Shown: positions 49,570-60,415 of the stretch, piece by piece
How the letters are laid out: each line of letters opens with the position of its first letter
Position numbering within the stretch: the first letter of the stretch is position 1
Assembly: GCF_014203215.1 (NCBI RefSeq)
Contig: NZ_JACHIM010000005.1
Coordinates: 1 to 64,000, forward strand
Reading direction: 5' to 3'
Length of the DNA stretch: 64,000 nt
Origin: Bartonella callosciuri
Lineage (GTDB): Bacteria; Pseudomonadota; Alphaproteobacteria; Rhizobiales; Rhizobiaceae
Notes under the pieces: model-generated
Told to the model about the DNA's origin: nothing
The model's database searches: none
The model's input: the letters and a program-made list of their open reading frames with translations, nothing else
Made by a program: the position numbers and the translations under genes

Positions 49570-50967
49570 GTGGGATCTTTTGACTTTGATTTATTCGTTA
49601 TTGGAAGCGGTTCAGGTGGAGTGCGCGCTGCACGCCTTGCGGGAGGACTTGGTAAGCGCGTTGCTATAGCAGAAGAATATCGTATAGGGGGAACTTGCGT
49701 TATTCGCGGTTGTGTTCCTAAGAAATTGTATGTTTATGCGTCACAATATGCAAAAGAGTTTAGTAAGAGCGTTGGTTTTGGCTGGAAATATTCTAATCTA
49801 ACTTTTAGCTGGGAAACGTTGGTTGCAGCTAAAAATAAGGAAATATCAAGATTAGAAGGACTATATCGCCAGGGGTTGCAGAACAATAATGTTCGTATTT
49901 ATGAAAGTCGTGCTGTTTTTGTGGATGATCATACAGTAGAACTCTCGGTAACAGGTGAGAGGATAAGCGCAGAAAAAATTTTGATTGCAACGGGAGCTAA
50001 AGTTGTGCCAAACACTGCAATAAGAGGCGGTGATTTGTGTCTTACTTCCAATGAAATTTTTGATCTTGAACAACTTCCAAAATCAATAGCCATTGTTGGT
50101 GGGGGGTATATTGGTGTGGAGTTTGCTAATATTTTTCATGAATTAGGTGTGAAAACCACGCTACTTCATCGTGGTGATTTGATTCTTCGTCACTTTGATT
50201 ATGATTTGCGGCAGTTGCTTCATACTGCAATGATTGAAAAAGGGATTTCTATTATCTATGGAACGACAGTTTCTCAAGTACAAGCTCAAGCTATGGAGGA
50301 GGGGTATGATATTGTTTTATCAAATGGACAAACGATTAGTGCTGATCGCGTTATGTTGGCTACGGGGCGTGTACCAAATACAACAGGCTTAGGGCTCGAG
50401 CGGGCAGGTGTTCAAGTAAATGAATTTGGTGCAGTTGTTGTTGATGAAAGGATGGCTACAAATGTCCCTCACATTTGGGCTATTGGTGATGTAACGGGCC
50501 ATGTTCAATTGACACCTGTTGCGATCCATGATGCAATGTGTTTTGTTAAGACTGTGTTTGAGAATATATCCACGACACCTGATTATGATTTAATCACGAC
50601 AGCGGTTTTTTCTCAGCCAGAGATTGGAACGGTTGGTTTGTCAGAAGAAGATGCTATTCATCGTTATAGGCGTATTGAGATTTATCGTACAGTTTTTCGT
50701 CCTATGCGTAATGTTCTTTCCGGGAGTTCGGAGAAAATGTTTATGAAGCTTATTGTTGATGGTGAAAGTCGTATTGTTGTGGGGGCTCATATTTTAGGGG
50801 AGAACGCTGGTGAGATGGCACAGCTTATTGGCATATCTCTCAAGGGAAAGCTGACAAAGGATATCTTTGATGAAACTATGGCAGTGCATCCAACGATGGC
50901 AGAAGAGCTGGTAACAATGTATAAACCAAGTTACGTCTATGAAAATGGCAAAAAAGTAGAAAATTAA
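49570..50967 (+). CDS. gor: Glutathione-disulfide reductase
   Basis: Regenerates reduced glutathione with NADPH. The 465-residue flavoprotein has the FAD-binding GSGSGGVRAARLAG (about 12-25), the redox-active pair in GGTCVIRGCVPKKL (about 38-51), the NADPH-binding GGGYIGVEFANIFHELG with an HRGD-type segment after it, and the dimer-interface His-Glu pair in AVHPTMAEELVT near the C-terminus. The start is GTG 49570, with AAGGAA (49557-49562) 7 bases upstream. It has its own promoter region after the preceding terminator. Confidence 0.95.
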   Translation: MGSFDFDLFVIGSGSGGVRAARLAGGLGKRVAIAEEYRIGGTCVIRGCVPKKLYVYASQYAKEFSKSVGFGWKYSNLTFSWETLVAAKNKEISRLEGLYRQGLQNNNVRIYESRAVFVDDHTVELSVTGERISAEKILIATGAKVVPNTAIRGGDLCLTSNEIFDLEQLPKSIAIVGGGYIGVEFANIFHELGVKTTLLHRGDLILRHFDYDLRQLLHTAMIEKGISIIYGTTVSQVQAQAMEEGYDIVLSNGQTISADRVMLATGRVPNTTGLGLERAGVQVNEFGAVVVDERMATNVPHIWAIGDVTGHVQLTPVAIHDAMCFVKTVFENISTTPDYDLITTAVFSQPEIGTVGLSEEDAIHRYRRIEIYRTVFRPMRNVLSGSSEKMFMKLIVDGESRIVVGAHILGENAGEMAQLIGISLKGKLTKDIFDETMAVHPTMAEELVTMYKPSYVYENGKKVEN

Positions 50968-51040
50968 CCAGCATGTGTTATGGTAAGCGGCAAAGTTTTT
51001 GGTACGACAGACTATCTGCTTAAGCTCTGGAGAGAGTGCA

Positions 51041-52420
51041 ATGATAAAAGAATGGACGCCTGCTTCTTGGAGAGCAAGGCCAATTAAACAATTTCCAACT
51101 TATCCGGATAAATCTGTTTTAGAGGGTGTTGAACAAAAGCTACGCAGCTATCCTCCTCTCGTTTTTGCCGGTGAAGCACGGGATTTGAAAAATGAATTAG
51201 CAGCTGTTGCACAAGGTCAGGCTTTTTTATTACAAGGTGGGGATTGTGCAGAAAGCTTTGCAGAACATGAAGCTGATAATATTCGTGATTTTTTTCGTGT
51301 ATTTTTGCAAATGGCAATTGTTTTAACTTTTGGTAGTTCTAAACCAGTTGTTAAAGTCGGTCGTATTGCTGGACAGTTTGCAAAGCCACGCTCTTCTGAT
51401 ATGGAAAGCAAAGAAGGGGTGGAGCTTCCTGCTTATCGGGGGGATATTATTAATGGTATTGAGTTTGGAGTGGATTCCCGTACACCTGATCCACAACGAA
51501 TGTCTATGGCTTATCGTCAATCTGCGGCAACGCTTAATCTTTTACGTGCTTTTTCACAAGGAGGGTATGCCAATTTAGAAAATGTTCATGCATGGATGTT
51601 GAGTTTCGTTTCTAACAGTCCACAGGGGGAGCGTTATGAGCTGTTAGCAGAGCGTATTTCTGAAGCGATTGACTTTATGCGTTCTATAGGAATTACGTCC
51701 AGAACGAATTCTTCATTACGTGAAACATCTTTTTATACCAGTCACGAAGCACTTTTACTTGGCTACGAAGAGGCTTTGACGCGAATTGATTCGACTTCTG
51801 GAGATTGGTATGCAACATCTGGCCATATGTTATGGATTGGTGATCGTACACGTCAGATTGATCATGCACACGTTGAATATTGCCGTGGTATTAAAAATCC
51901 ACTTGGGCTGAAGTGCGGTCCTTCCATTGAGTCTGATGAGCTTTTGAGGTTAATTGATATTCTAAATCCTGAAAATGAGCCGGGTCGACTAACTCTCATT
52001 ACACGTTTTGGTTATGATAAGGTTGAGAATTATCTTCCTCAACTGATCCGTGCAGTTGAGCGAGAGAAGCGTAAGGTTATATGGTCATGTGATCCAATGC
52101 ATGGCAATACGGTTACTGTAAATGGCTATAAAACGCGCCCCTTTGATTGCGTTTTACAGGAAGTAGAAAGTTTCTTTTCAGTGCATCGTGAGGAGGGAAC
52201 ATACCCAGGGGGCATTCATATTGAAATGACGGGTCGTGATGTAACCGAATGTACAGGTGGTGCACATGCTATTTCTGTAGACGATTTATCTGATCGCTAT
52301 CATACGCAGTGTGATCCACGATTAAATGCAGATCAAGCGTTGGAGTTAGCTTTTCTTGTTGCTGAACTTCTTAAAAAAAATCGTCATCCTGTTTCATTAG
52401 CTCTTGCCGCGAATGGTTAG
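51041..52420 (+). CDS. 3-deoxy-7-phosphoheptulonate synthase, class II
   Basis: Condenses phosphoenolpyruvate and erythrose 4-phosphate, the first step of the shikimate pathway. The 459-residue protein is the plant-like class II (AroA-II) enzyme: [26 protein letters not shown] (about 63-88) with the metal-binding Cys, [16 protein letters not shown] (about 105-120), CDPMHGNT (about 350-357) and [21 protein letters not shown] (about 376-396). ATG 51041 is chosen; GGAGAGAG lies upstream and the frame open from 50999 has no better start. Only about 70 bases separate it from gor. Confidence 0.94.
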   Translation: MIKEWTPASWRARPIKQFPTYPDKSVLEGVEQKLRSYPPLVFAGEARDLKNELAAVAQGQAFLLQGGDCAESFAEHEADNIRDFFRVFLQMAIVLTFGSSKPVVKVGRIAGQFAKPRSSDMESKEGVELPAYRGDIINGIEFGVDSRTPDPQRMSMAYRQSAATLNLLRAFSQGGYANLENVHAWMLSFVSNSPQGERYELLAERISEAIDFMRSIGITSRTNSSLRETSFYTSHEALLLGYEEALTRIDSTSGDWYATSGHMLWIGDRTRQIDHAHVEYCRGIKNPLGLKCGPSIESDELLRLIDILNPENEPGRLTLITRFGYDKVENYLPQLIRAVEREKRKVIWSCDPMHGNTVTVNGYKTRPFDCVLQEVESFFSVHREEGTYPGGIHIEMTGRDVTECTGGAHAISVDDLSDRYHTQCDPRLNADQALELAFLVAELLKKNRHPVSLALAANG

Positions 52421-52532
52421 ATAGAAAGTTGCATAACATCTATTATTTCAGGTGTTTATGGGGGGAAGGGACTTTTGAAAAAAGGAATATTTTTAGTGAT
52501 TAAAACAGAGTTGTGATTGTTAAACTGATAAG

Positions 52533-54209
52533 ATGATACAAAAGCTTATGAAAAATGATTTTGGGGTAGCTGTTGCACAATTAAATCCCGTTATCGGTGA
52601 TATTGAAGGGAATTTTTCTCTTGCTATAATGGCGTATCAGAAGGCTAAAGAAGAGGGAGCAGACCTTGTTTTATTCACTGAGCTTTTTATCAGCGCATAT
52701 CCGCCGGAAGATCTTGTTCTTAAAGCTGCTTTTACAAAAGCATGTGAAGATGCTGTTAAGAAATTAGCAAAGATAACAGCGGGGGGACCAGGAATTGTAA
52801 TTGGTCTTCCGCTAAAGCGTAATAATAACCTTTACAATGGTGCCATGCTGCTTGATGAAGGGCGTATAATCGCTGAAAGCTTGAAATTTGACTTACCCAA
52901 TTATGCTGAATTTGACGAAAAGCGATTGTTTTCTTCCGGTCCACGTCCTGAGCCATTTGTTTATCGTGGGATCAAATTAGGAATAGTGATTTGTGAAGAT
53001 ATTTGGAATGATTCTTCTGTGTGTGCAGAGCTTGGCAATAAAGGAGCAGAGATCATTCTTGTCCTTAATGGATCCCCCTATTATCGTAATAAAACACTAA
53101 AACGTGTAGAAGTTGTTCGGGCGCAAGCGCTTCAATCTAGTCTGCCGATTATTTATGCCAATCAAGTTGGTGGTCAGGATGAGCTCGTTTTTGATGGGGG
53201 ATCTTTTGCGTTAAATGAACACGGCGAAATAATGTTCCAAATGAAACATTTTGAAAGTCATATTGCTTTAAGTCATTGGCAACGAAAAACGAATGGATGG
53301 CAATGTATTTCTGGTCCAAGTGAAAATCTTCTTAATGGGGTAGCTGCTGATTATCAAGCCTGTATTTTGGGTTTGAAAGATTACGTCAATAAAAATCGCT
53401 TTAAAGATGTTATTCTTGGTCTTTCAGGAGGCATTGATTCAGCTCTTTGTGCGGCAATGGCGGTGGATGCTCTTGGCGCTGAGAGGGTTCGTACGGTAAT
53501 GATGCCTTATCATTACACTTCGCAAGAATCATTGAAGGATGCTAAAGAATGTGCATGTCTTTTAGGATGTCATTATGAAATCATACCCATTATGCAACCT
53601 GTTGAGGCTTTTTTGGACATAATGGAACCTGTTTTTTTAGATCTTCCCTCTGATGTTACAGAAGAAAATCTGCAAAGTCGTGTACGCGGGACAGTTTTAA
53701 TGGCTCTTTCGAATAAGTTTGGTTCAATGGTGGTGACAACAGGCAATAAGTCGGAAATGGCTGTGGGGTATGCAACACTTTATGGTGATATGAATGGAGG
53801 GTTTAATCCTATTAAAGATATTTATAAAATGCAGGTCTATGCATTAGCACAGTGGCGCAATAAAAACCATTTGCAAAATTTTAAGGGACCAGAAGGAATT
53901 GTCATTCCATGCAATATTATAGAAAAACCACCTTCCGCAGAGCTTTGGGAAAATCAAAGAGACGAAGATTCTTTGCCGCCTTATCCTGTTTTGGATGATA
54001 TTTTGCAATTTCTTGTAGAAAATGACATGAGTATTTGTGATATTGTTCAACGTGGGTATTCACGGGAAACGGTTGAGAAAATTGAACAGCTTCTTTATGG
54101 TGCTGAATATAAAAGGCGACAATCTGCACCAGGCGTAAAAATAAGTTACAAGAACTTTGGACGTGATCGTCGTTATCCCATTGTCAACCGTTTTCGCGAT
54201 AAAAATTGA
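52533..54209 (+). CDS. nadE: NAD+ synthase, glutamine-hydrolysing
   Basis: Amidates deamido-NAD to NAD with ammonia from glutamine. The N-terminal carbon-nitrogen hydrolase domain (about 1-265) has the Glu-Lys-Cys triad at E50, K118 and C154 (VICEDIWN). The C-terminal synthetase domain has the PP-loop LGLSGGIDSALC (about 299-310) and NKSEMAVGYATLYGDMNGGF. Total 558 residues, normal for the two-domain type. An alternative start is ATG 52548 (MKNDFGVAVAQLNP), which matches family N-termini better; ribosome sites are weak for both. The gltX2 start is 9 bases after the stop. Confidence 0.94.
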   Translation: MIQKLMKNDFGVAVAQLNPVIGDIEGNFSLAIMAYQKAKEEGADLVLFTELFISAYPPEDLVLKAAFTKACEDAVKKLAKITAGGPGIVIGLPLKRNNNLYNGAMLLDEGRIIAESLKFDLPNYAEFDEKRLFSSGPRPEPFVYRGIKLGIVICEDIWNDSSVCAELGNKGAEIILVLNGSPYYRNKTLKRVEVVRAQALQSSLPIIYANQVGGQDELVFDGGSFALNEHGEIMFQMKHFESHIALSHWQRKTNGWQCISGPSENLLNGVAADYQACILGLKDYVNKNRFKDVILGLSGGIDSALCAAMAVDALGAERVRTVMMPYHYTSQESLKDAKECACLLGCHYEIIPIMQPVEAFLDIMEPVFLDLPSDVTEENLQSRVRGTVLMALSNKFGSMVVTTGNKSEMAVGYATLYGDMNGGFNPIKDIYKMQVYALAQWRNKNHLQNFKGPEGIVIPCNIIEKPPSAELWENQRDEDSLPPYPVLDDILQFLVENDMSICDIVQRGYSRETVEKIEQLLYGAEYKRRQSAPGVKISYKNFGRDRRYPIVNRFRDKN

Positions 54210-54218
54210 GCATTTTTT

Positions 54219-55598
54219 ATGATAAAAGTTCGTTTTGCACCATCTCCAACAGGCTATATTCACATTGGTAATATCCGTATTGCACTGTTTAACTGGCTTT
54301 ATGCGCAAAAACATAATGGAGCATTTATCTTGCGCTATGATGATACAGACGTTGAACGCTCTAAACAAGAGTATATCGATGCTATTACTGTTGACCTTGA
54401 ATGGCTTGGGATTCAACCCGATGAGATTTATTACCAATCTAAACGGTTTAGCCGGTATGATGAAGTTGCGGAAATTCTCAAGCAACGTGGACTTCTTTAT
54501 CCCTGTTATGAGACTGGGGAAGAATTAGACCGGCGCCGTAAAATCCAGCTTTCTCGCAAATTACCTCCTATTTATGATCGTGCTGCATTAAAATTGACAC
54601 AAGAAGATAAAAAAGCATTTGAATTGCAAGGTCGTAAACCTCATTGGCGTTTTCTTCTCCCTAATTTTGAAAATGATCCTTTGCAAAAAAAGCGAACCGA
54701 AGTTTATTGGAATGATGCGGTAAAGGGAAAGCAGACGATTGATTTGGCCTCTCTTTCAGATCCTGTTTTAATTCGTGAAGATGGAAGCTACCTTTACACG
54801 TTACCTTCTGTGGTTGATGATATAGATATGGCCATTACACATATTATTCGTGGGGATGATCACATTACAAATACAGGCGTTCAAATTGCTCTTTTTAAAG
54901 CTCTTAATGCAGAGTTGCCAATTTTGGGCCATATTAATTTATTGGCTACAGTTTTGGGAAAAGGACTTTCAAAACGCAATAATGATCTTTCTATTCGTTC
55001 TCTACGCGCAGAAGGATTTGAATCTATAGCTGTTCAATGTTTTGCTGTTTTGATTGGAACTTCGCAAAATGTGCATCCCTATCCTAATCAAGCAGTGCTT
55101 TTAGAACATTTTAATCTCCAGGATATCTCAAGATCGGTTGCAAAATTTGATATTGCTGACCTTTTTTCTTTGAATAGCCATCTTGTTCATGAGTTAACTT
55201 ATGCGGAGGTTAAAACGCGACTTAAAAGTCTTTCTATTGATGGAGAAAAGGCGGAGTGTTTTTGGAATGCGATAAGAGGCAATATTGATAAAGTGAATGA
55301 TGCTGCTTTGTGGTGGAAAATTATTCATGATGATAAGTACTTTGATACAGTGGCATTTGAGGATCGTGCATTCATTCGTCAATCACTCAATTTTTTGCCT
55401 GAAGGCGTATTGAATGATGAAAGTTGGAAAATTTGGACGACGATTTTAAAAGAAAAAACAGGTCGTAATGGGAAAGCTTTGTTTATGCCATTACGTCAGG
55501 CACTTACAGGAATGGATCATGGACCTGAAATGGGGAAACTTTTGCGGCTTTTAGGACGTGAGAAGGTAATAGAAAGACTGGTTATTCAAAGTAAATAA
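54219..55598 (+). CDS. gltX2: Glutamyl-tRNA synthetase 2
   Basis: The second GluRS paralogue, 459 residues. HIGH-type motif [21 protein letters not shown] (H15-I-G-N) and KMSKS-type motif [17 protein letters not shown] (about 246-262), plus a C-terminal anticodon-binding domain. In species with two GluRSs and no GlnRS, one copy may charge tRNA-Gln with Glu for repair by GatCAB; which copy does so here cannot be told. It is about 32% the same as the copy at 43745 by impression only; no alignment was made. It follows nadE closely and probably shares its transcript. Confidence 0.92.
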   Translation: MIKVRFAPSPTGYIHIGNIRIALFNWLYAQKHNGAFILRYDDTDVERSKQEYIDAITVDLEWLGIQPDEIYYQSKRFSRYDEVAEILKQRGLLYPCYETGEELDRRRKIQLSRKLPPIYDRAALKLTQEDKKAFELQGRKPHWRFLLPNFENDPLQKKRTEVYWNDAVKGKQTIDLASLSDPVLIREDGSYLYTLPSVVDDIDMAITHIIRGDDHITNTGVQIALFKALNAELPILGHINLLATVLGKGLSKRNNDLSIRSLRAEGFESIAVQCFAVLIGTSQNVHPYPNQAVLLEHFNLQDISRSVAKFDIADLFSLNSHLVHELTYAEVKTRLKSLSIDGEKAECFWNAIRGNIDKVNDAALWWKIIHDDKYFDTVAFEDRAFIRQSLNFLPEGVLNDESWKIWTTILKEKTGRNGKALFMPLRQALTGMDHGPEMGKLLRLLGREKVIERLVIQSK

Positions 55599-55622
55599 GA
55601 TTAGTATTTAAGAGTTCGTTTG

Positions 55623-55653
55623 TTTTTTACTACCAAACAAAGGTAGTAAATTT
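55623..55653. terminator. Bidirectional terminator between gltX2 and the helicase gene
   Basis: TTTTTTACTACC pairs with GGTAGTAAATTT around a 7-base loop (core arms TTTACTACC 55626-55634 and GGTAGTAAA 55642-55650). T-rich or A-rich flanks on both sides let it serve both convergent genes, of which gltX2 ends 24 bases before it and the helicase ends 4 bases after. Confidence 0.7.
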
Positions 55654-55657
55654 CGGT

Positions 55658-57067
55658 TTAGTTGCGGGTTTTGATGAGCATAAATGCCGGGATATCATTG
55701 CCAAATCCAGGGGGAGAGGAAGCCTTATTTTTTTGAGGGCGATGTTGTCCGGGTGATTTTGCTTTATTATTTTCTGCTTGAGTGCAATCTACTTTATCAT
55801 CTTTTAATTTTAAGGACTTTTTAGTTTGAACAATAGGCTTTTTTTGAGGCGTTTTCTTTAATGATTTTGGAGATTTTTTCTTTAAAACAATCTCGTCATC
55901 TTTATCATCGGTCGTTAAAGCAGAGAGATCACCATTGAGCCATTCAATTTTTTCGTTGCTCATTTCCTCAATGGCGCTGATATATTTTTGGTCAGCTTTT
56001 GTAACGATTGTAAAAGCTTTTCCACTACGATTTGCACGTCCTGTCCGACCAATTCGATGAATGTAATCTTCAGCATGTGTAGGAACATCATAGTTAAAAA
56101 CATGACTTACAGCTGGGATATCAAGTCCACGAGCAGCAACATCGGAAGCAACAAGAAGTTTAAGTTTATTATTTTTAAAATCGGTTAGTGTGTTCGTGCG
56201 CGAATATTGGTCCATATCTCCATGGAGTGCACCTACACTAAAATTATGTCTGACAAGGGATCTAAAAAGTTCTGAGATATCTCTCTTTCGATTACAAAAA
56301 ATAATAGCATTTTTAAGCTCATCGCCTTCATTGTGAATAAGTTCTCGTAAAACAGCTCTTTTATCCCATGATTTATTCCCAGCTTTGACAAGCCGTTGTG
56401 TAATTGTGGTCGCTGTTGAGGAGGCCTTTGTAACTTCAACAGATATGGGAGAATGCAAAAATTGCTTTGTTAGTTTGGTAATTTCTGGTGCCATTGTTGC
56501 AGAAAAAAACAAAGTTTGACGGGTAAAGGGAGTTAATTTACAAATGCGTTCAATATCAGGAATAAAACCCATATCCAGCATGCGATCGGCTTCATCAATA
56601 ACAAGAATTTCAACACCCATCAGGAGCAATTTACCGCGTTCGAAATGATCAAGAAGGCGTCCTGGTGTAGCTATAAGAACATCAACACCCCGTTCAAGTT
56701 TACGATCTTGGTGTTCAAAAGAAACACCACCAATTAAAAGTGCAACATTTAAACTATGATTTATTCCATATTTATCGAAATTTTCTTCAACTTGGGCTGC
56801 AAGTTCCCGTGTTGGTTCTAATATGAGAGTACGGGGCATTCGTGCTCTTGCACGACCTTTTTCAAGGAGTGTGAGCATAGGCAAAACGAAAGAGGCTGTT
56901 TTCCCTGTTCCTGTTTGAGCGATTCCTAAAACATCTTTTTTTTGAAGTACATGGGGAATTGTCCCACTTTGAATAGGTGTTGGAACTGTATATCCCGCTG
57001 ATTTTACGGCTTTAATAACCTTTGCGGAAAGACCTAAATCATCAAAACTTTTTAAAGGTGGTATCAT
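55658..57067 (-). CDS. DEAD-box ATP-dependent RNA helicase (RhlE type)
   Basis: A 469-residue DEAD-box helicase. Q motif (FDDLGLSAKVIKAVKSAGYTVPTPIQ), motif I AQTGTGKT (about 49-56), Ia PTRELAAQ, Ib TPGRLLD, II VIDEADRM (DEAD present), III SATM, and C-terminal domain motifs V and VI (ARGLDIP and HRIGRTGRA). A basic, low-complexity tail of about 95 residues rich in Lys and Pro follows, likely for RNA binding. Such helicases act in ribosome assembly and RNA decay, often cold-induced. The gene is followed in its direction by the shared terminator at 55623. Confidence 0.94.
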   Translation of the reverse strand: MIPPLKSFDDLGLSAKVIKAVKSAGYTVPTPIQSGTIPHVLQKKDVLGIAQTGTGKTASFVLPMLTLLEKGRARARMPRTLILEPTRELAAQVEENFDKYGINHSLNVALLIGGVSFEHQDRKLERGVDVLIATPGRLLDHFERGKLLLMGVEILVIDEADRMLDMGFIPDIERICKLTPFTRQTLFFSATMAPEITKLTKQFLHSPISVEVTKASSTATTITQRLVKAGNKSWDKRAVLRELIHNEGDELKNAIIFCNRKRDISELFRSLVRHNFSVGALHGDMDQYSRTNTLTDFKNNKLKLLVASDVAARGLDIPAVSHVFNYDVPTHAEDYIHRIGRTGRANRSGKAFTIVTKADQKYISAIEEMSNEKIEWLNGDLSALTTDDKDDEIVLKKKSPKSLKKTPQKKPIVQTKKSLKLKDDKVDCTQAENNKAKSPGQHRPQKNKASSPPGFGNDIPAFMLIKTRN

Positions 57068-57214
57068 TTTTTTATCAAGTACTCTGCGATTTTAACTTCG
57101 CTATACGAACTATTTATGAAGTTAAATATTCTATACTATTTTGTAGGGTTAAGGCGCCTTCACAAAAAAGTCAACTATAACAGCCATATACACATAGAAA
57201 GTATAATACAATAA

Positions 57215-57988
57215 TTAATAGCGAAATTGTTCTGATAAAATGCGTTCATCCCATGAATGGTTAGAGTCAAAAAGGATTGAGGCTGTTACTTCTGTTGCTG
57301 TTGAAATCGTAACTGAATAGACAGATTTAACTTCAACATTGTCGGCTGCTGCATTTACGGGGCGTTTTTCAGATTCAAGCATATCAAAGCGTACTGTTGC
57401 TGTATTGGGAAGCAATGCTCCATGCCAGCGTCGAGGGCGAAAGGGACTAACGGGAGTAAGAGCCATAAGTGGAGCCATGAGAGGCAAAATTGGTCCTTGT
57501 GCTGATAAATTATAGGCAGTAGATCCTGCTGGTGTGGCAACGAGAATACCATCGCAAATTAATTGTTCCATACGTACCTTGTCATCAATGCTGATACGAA
57601 TTTTTGCTGCTTGATAGGATTGACGAAAGAGGGAGACTTCATTAATTGCGAGTGCTTCAATAGTCCCTTGACATTCAGCATTTGCAATCATGCGTAGGGG
57701 ATGAATTTCCTTTTTATGCGCGGCAGCAATACGATTTGGCAATTTTTGTTCATGAAACTCATTCATAAGAAATCCTACAGAGCCTTGATTCATGCCGTAA
57801 ATGGGTTTTCCAGTGTTCATAACGTCCCGTACTGTTTGTAACATTGTTCCATCGCCACCGATTGCAATAACAACGTCTGCTTCTTTTAGAGAAGAATGAC
57901 CGTAAACAGAAATTAATTTATGAGTAGCTTTGATAGCTTCCTCAGTTTCGGCAGAAATAAAATGAAAGCGGTTTGGTAATGTAATCAT
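57215..57988 (-). CDS. nadK: NAD kinase
   Basis: Phosphorylates NAD to NADP. The 257-residue protein has the catalytic GGDG motif (VVIAIGGDGTMLQTVRD, about 40-56), the NQGSVGFLMNE segment (about 67-77) and the later conserved TPAGSTAYNLSAQGPI block (about 153-168). It has the shorter, fungal/plant-type-free form common in alphaproteobacteria. The gene lies 147 bases upstream of the helicase gene on the same strand and is probably independent. Confidence 0.94.
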   Translation of the reverse strand: MITLPNRFHFISAETEEAIKATHKLISVYGHSSLKEADVVIAIGGDGTMLQTVRDVMNTGKPIYGMNQGSVGFLMNEFHEQKLPNRIAAAHKKEIHPLRMIANAECQGTIEALAINEVSLFRQSYQAAKIRISIDDKVRMEQLICDGILVATPAGSTAYNLSAQGPILPLMAPLMALTPVSPFRPRRWHGALLPNTATVRFDMLESEKRPVNAAADNVEVKSVYSVTISTATEVTASILFDSNHSWDERILSEQFRY

Positions 57989-58243
57989 TAAGAATTATCC
58001 TGATATTCACAACTTATTTTCTAGCGTATTTTGGGAGAATTTTGAAGCTGTATATAAAAACCGTTTTTGTAAGAAAAAGGATAATGTATGAAAAGTAATC
58101 TGTTTAAGGTAGTGTATCATAGCAGGATAGGATAAAAAGATTGCATAGTGACATAAAGTATAAACGAGTGTTTTTTAAAAGAATGATAATTCACCATTGA
58201 AGCTGAGAGTATGATCAGTTAAAAGATCACTGTTCAGTTGTAA

Positions 58244-58320
<77 letters not shown>

Positions 58321-60332
58321 AAATTTTCTGATTTTATATCATATTATTTTTATAACCAAATTGTCTTGGAAGAGATAATGATTTTAGAAAAGTAAGCTTT
58401 TTTACTGTTTGTATAATCTTTTTTGTAAAGTATTTTGAATATCGAGATAAAGGAGAGAAATACGACATGGAAGAATTTATCATGTAAAACTACTTTATCT
58501 TGTTTTTTCAGTAAGAGATCAAAATCATCTAAGAACTGTATTTGCAATATCTTTTTTCTTTCTGTAAACAGAGTAAAGACGTTCTTTATTATTCTCTTAA
58601 GAAAATATTTTATAAAATTTATTTGTAATTATACGTAAAGAGGTATCGATCTATACTCATCATATTATTATTTTTCGTGAGAGATCTATTAAAAAGTTTG
58701 CAATCAGAATGGCCTGTCAAGCATTTTCGTTTAGCCATGTAGGCGGCAAAAAACGCTTGTTGAAGTCTATACTGGATAATTCTGTTTCCAGAGTGATCAC
58801 ATTCATGAGCAACATAATTCTGTGTAAACAGTAATTACAGGTTAAGAATCAATACTTTTGCGTAAAAGGCTTTCTAAGAATTCTTTATGATGGTGTTTTG
58901 CAAATACAGATTTAAACATTTTGAACAGTAGATTCAAAAAATAATCGATTACCATAAAGTTATGCAAAAAATCGTAAAAAAAGCATAGTGCCTCTATAAA
59001 TATTACAATCGTTTACGGCTTACAGCACTTGTATTATAAAAGATCATACCATATTTCGTCATTTTTCTACGGATTGTTATTAATGCTTTCTAGAGCTTTT
59101 TAAACAAGCCTATAATTATTGAAGTTAAAAGTCTTTTTTGATACTCGGTAAGAAGAAATAAAAACACCATATATAGACTTTGTATAACAGCGTAGTAAAA
59201 ACTTTATTTCGTTCGTAAAGACACTGTATCGCGCTTTTAAATATTCCCTTTAATTTCATGATAACTATTTTACTGGTGGTCTTATGTTTTCCTTAGGCAT
59301 TATTGTATGCACTACTTCTATAGGAAAAGACCGTATTCTGGCTGTATTGCTAAAACGAGAGATCTCATTGCATATTATAGTCTCTTCTATATGAATTTTC
59401 CTTTTGGTGAAGCTCTTTGGAGCATACAGAAGCTTCTTTGTATACTCGAATATTAGATCATTAAAGTTTGTTCCAAATTTTTCTATGAAAAAAAGGTGCT
59501 CTCTATTGTAGTTTATAATTACCCTCTTTCATTGTATGAGCTTTCAAAGCCTCAGGTCTATTTTAAAAGTCATTAAACACGAGTTTTGGCATTTTTATTA
59601 CTTTGCAATAAGCTAGGCACCATCATTATATTGGCAAGCTTCCAATGTTTGCTGACAGCTTTTGTCTTTAGACGGTTCATAAGAGGTATTTTTAGTCCTT
59701 TTTAAACGATTTTTATTCACACGATAACTCCCATTATGATGTGTAAGGAATGGTTTCGATCGATGTATCATGAACAGGGTTGAAATGAGAGAATCTTTAT
59801 TATATTCAGGTTTCTCACTCAACATATAAAAAGATGAATTATCATTATAAATTCAATACTTTGAAAAAATCAGCAATGACTCTATAATACACTACGTACT
59901 ATACTATAAAATATCGAATTTTTAAAATATTAATTAAATATATCAATAAATTATTATATGATTTATCTAAGGTAATATTTTATATTAATATAATATACAT
60001 ATTTTTAAATTTTTACAGTATTTTAATATATTTAATCATAAATTTAATTGAGCATTTCTATGCTACATAAATTTATTAAAATGTTTATATTTTTATTTTA
60101 AAAGATGTAAATTTACTAGATTTTTTATTGTCTTGAAGGGGGGAATGACGCAAAAAATACAAACAAATTCTTCAAATAACAAAAGAGCGAATTCCAGTTC
60201 GAGCTGGGAAAAGATGTATAAATAACTTCTCTAATAAAATGATGTTTAAATAGAAGCAAATAGTCGATTTTACTATTATAAATTGAAGAAGGATGAGAAT
60301 TTCTTTACCTGATCGGTTTCAATTTCTTCTAG
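58321..60332. other. Two-kilobase gene-free AT-rich tract
   Basis: No gene or recognisable remnant. The densest AT stretch is about 59880-60110, nearly all A and T. Short frames exist, the longest 70 codons on the minus strand (59613-59825, Lys/Asn/Ser-rich, no ribosome site), and I do not accept them. A near-palindrome CCAGTTCGAGCTGG lies at 60194-60207. The tract may be an old degraded accessory segment next to a tRNA gene, a common insertion point, but I see no integrase, attachment repeat or insertion sequence. Confidence 0.5.
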
Positions 60333-60377
60333 AGAGTGGTTATACCTTTTTTGTTTTATAGGAAAATCAACCACTCT
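60333..60377 (+). promoter_or_regulatory. Inverted repeat in the hutH leader
   Basis: AGAGTGGTT (60333-60341) and AACCACTCT (60369-60377) are a perfect 9-bp pair around a 27-base loop, ending 38 bases before the hutH ATG. It could be a leader hairpin or two half-sites for a dimeric regulator. It does not resemble a HutC site that I can name with confidence. Confidence 0.4.
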
Positions 60378-60415
60378 AAAATTATTATATTTAAAAATAA
60401 ATAAGAAAGAAAACT

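Noticed and set aside
59613-59825. 70-codon minus-strand frame in the AT-rich tract
   Set aside because: No ribosome site, no recognisable domain and no continuation of similarity on either side. It could be a remnant, but nothing identifies it.
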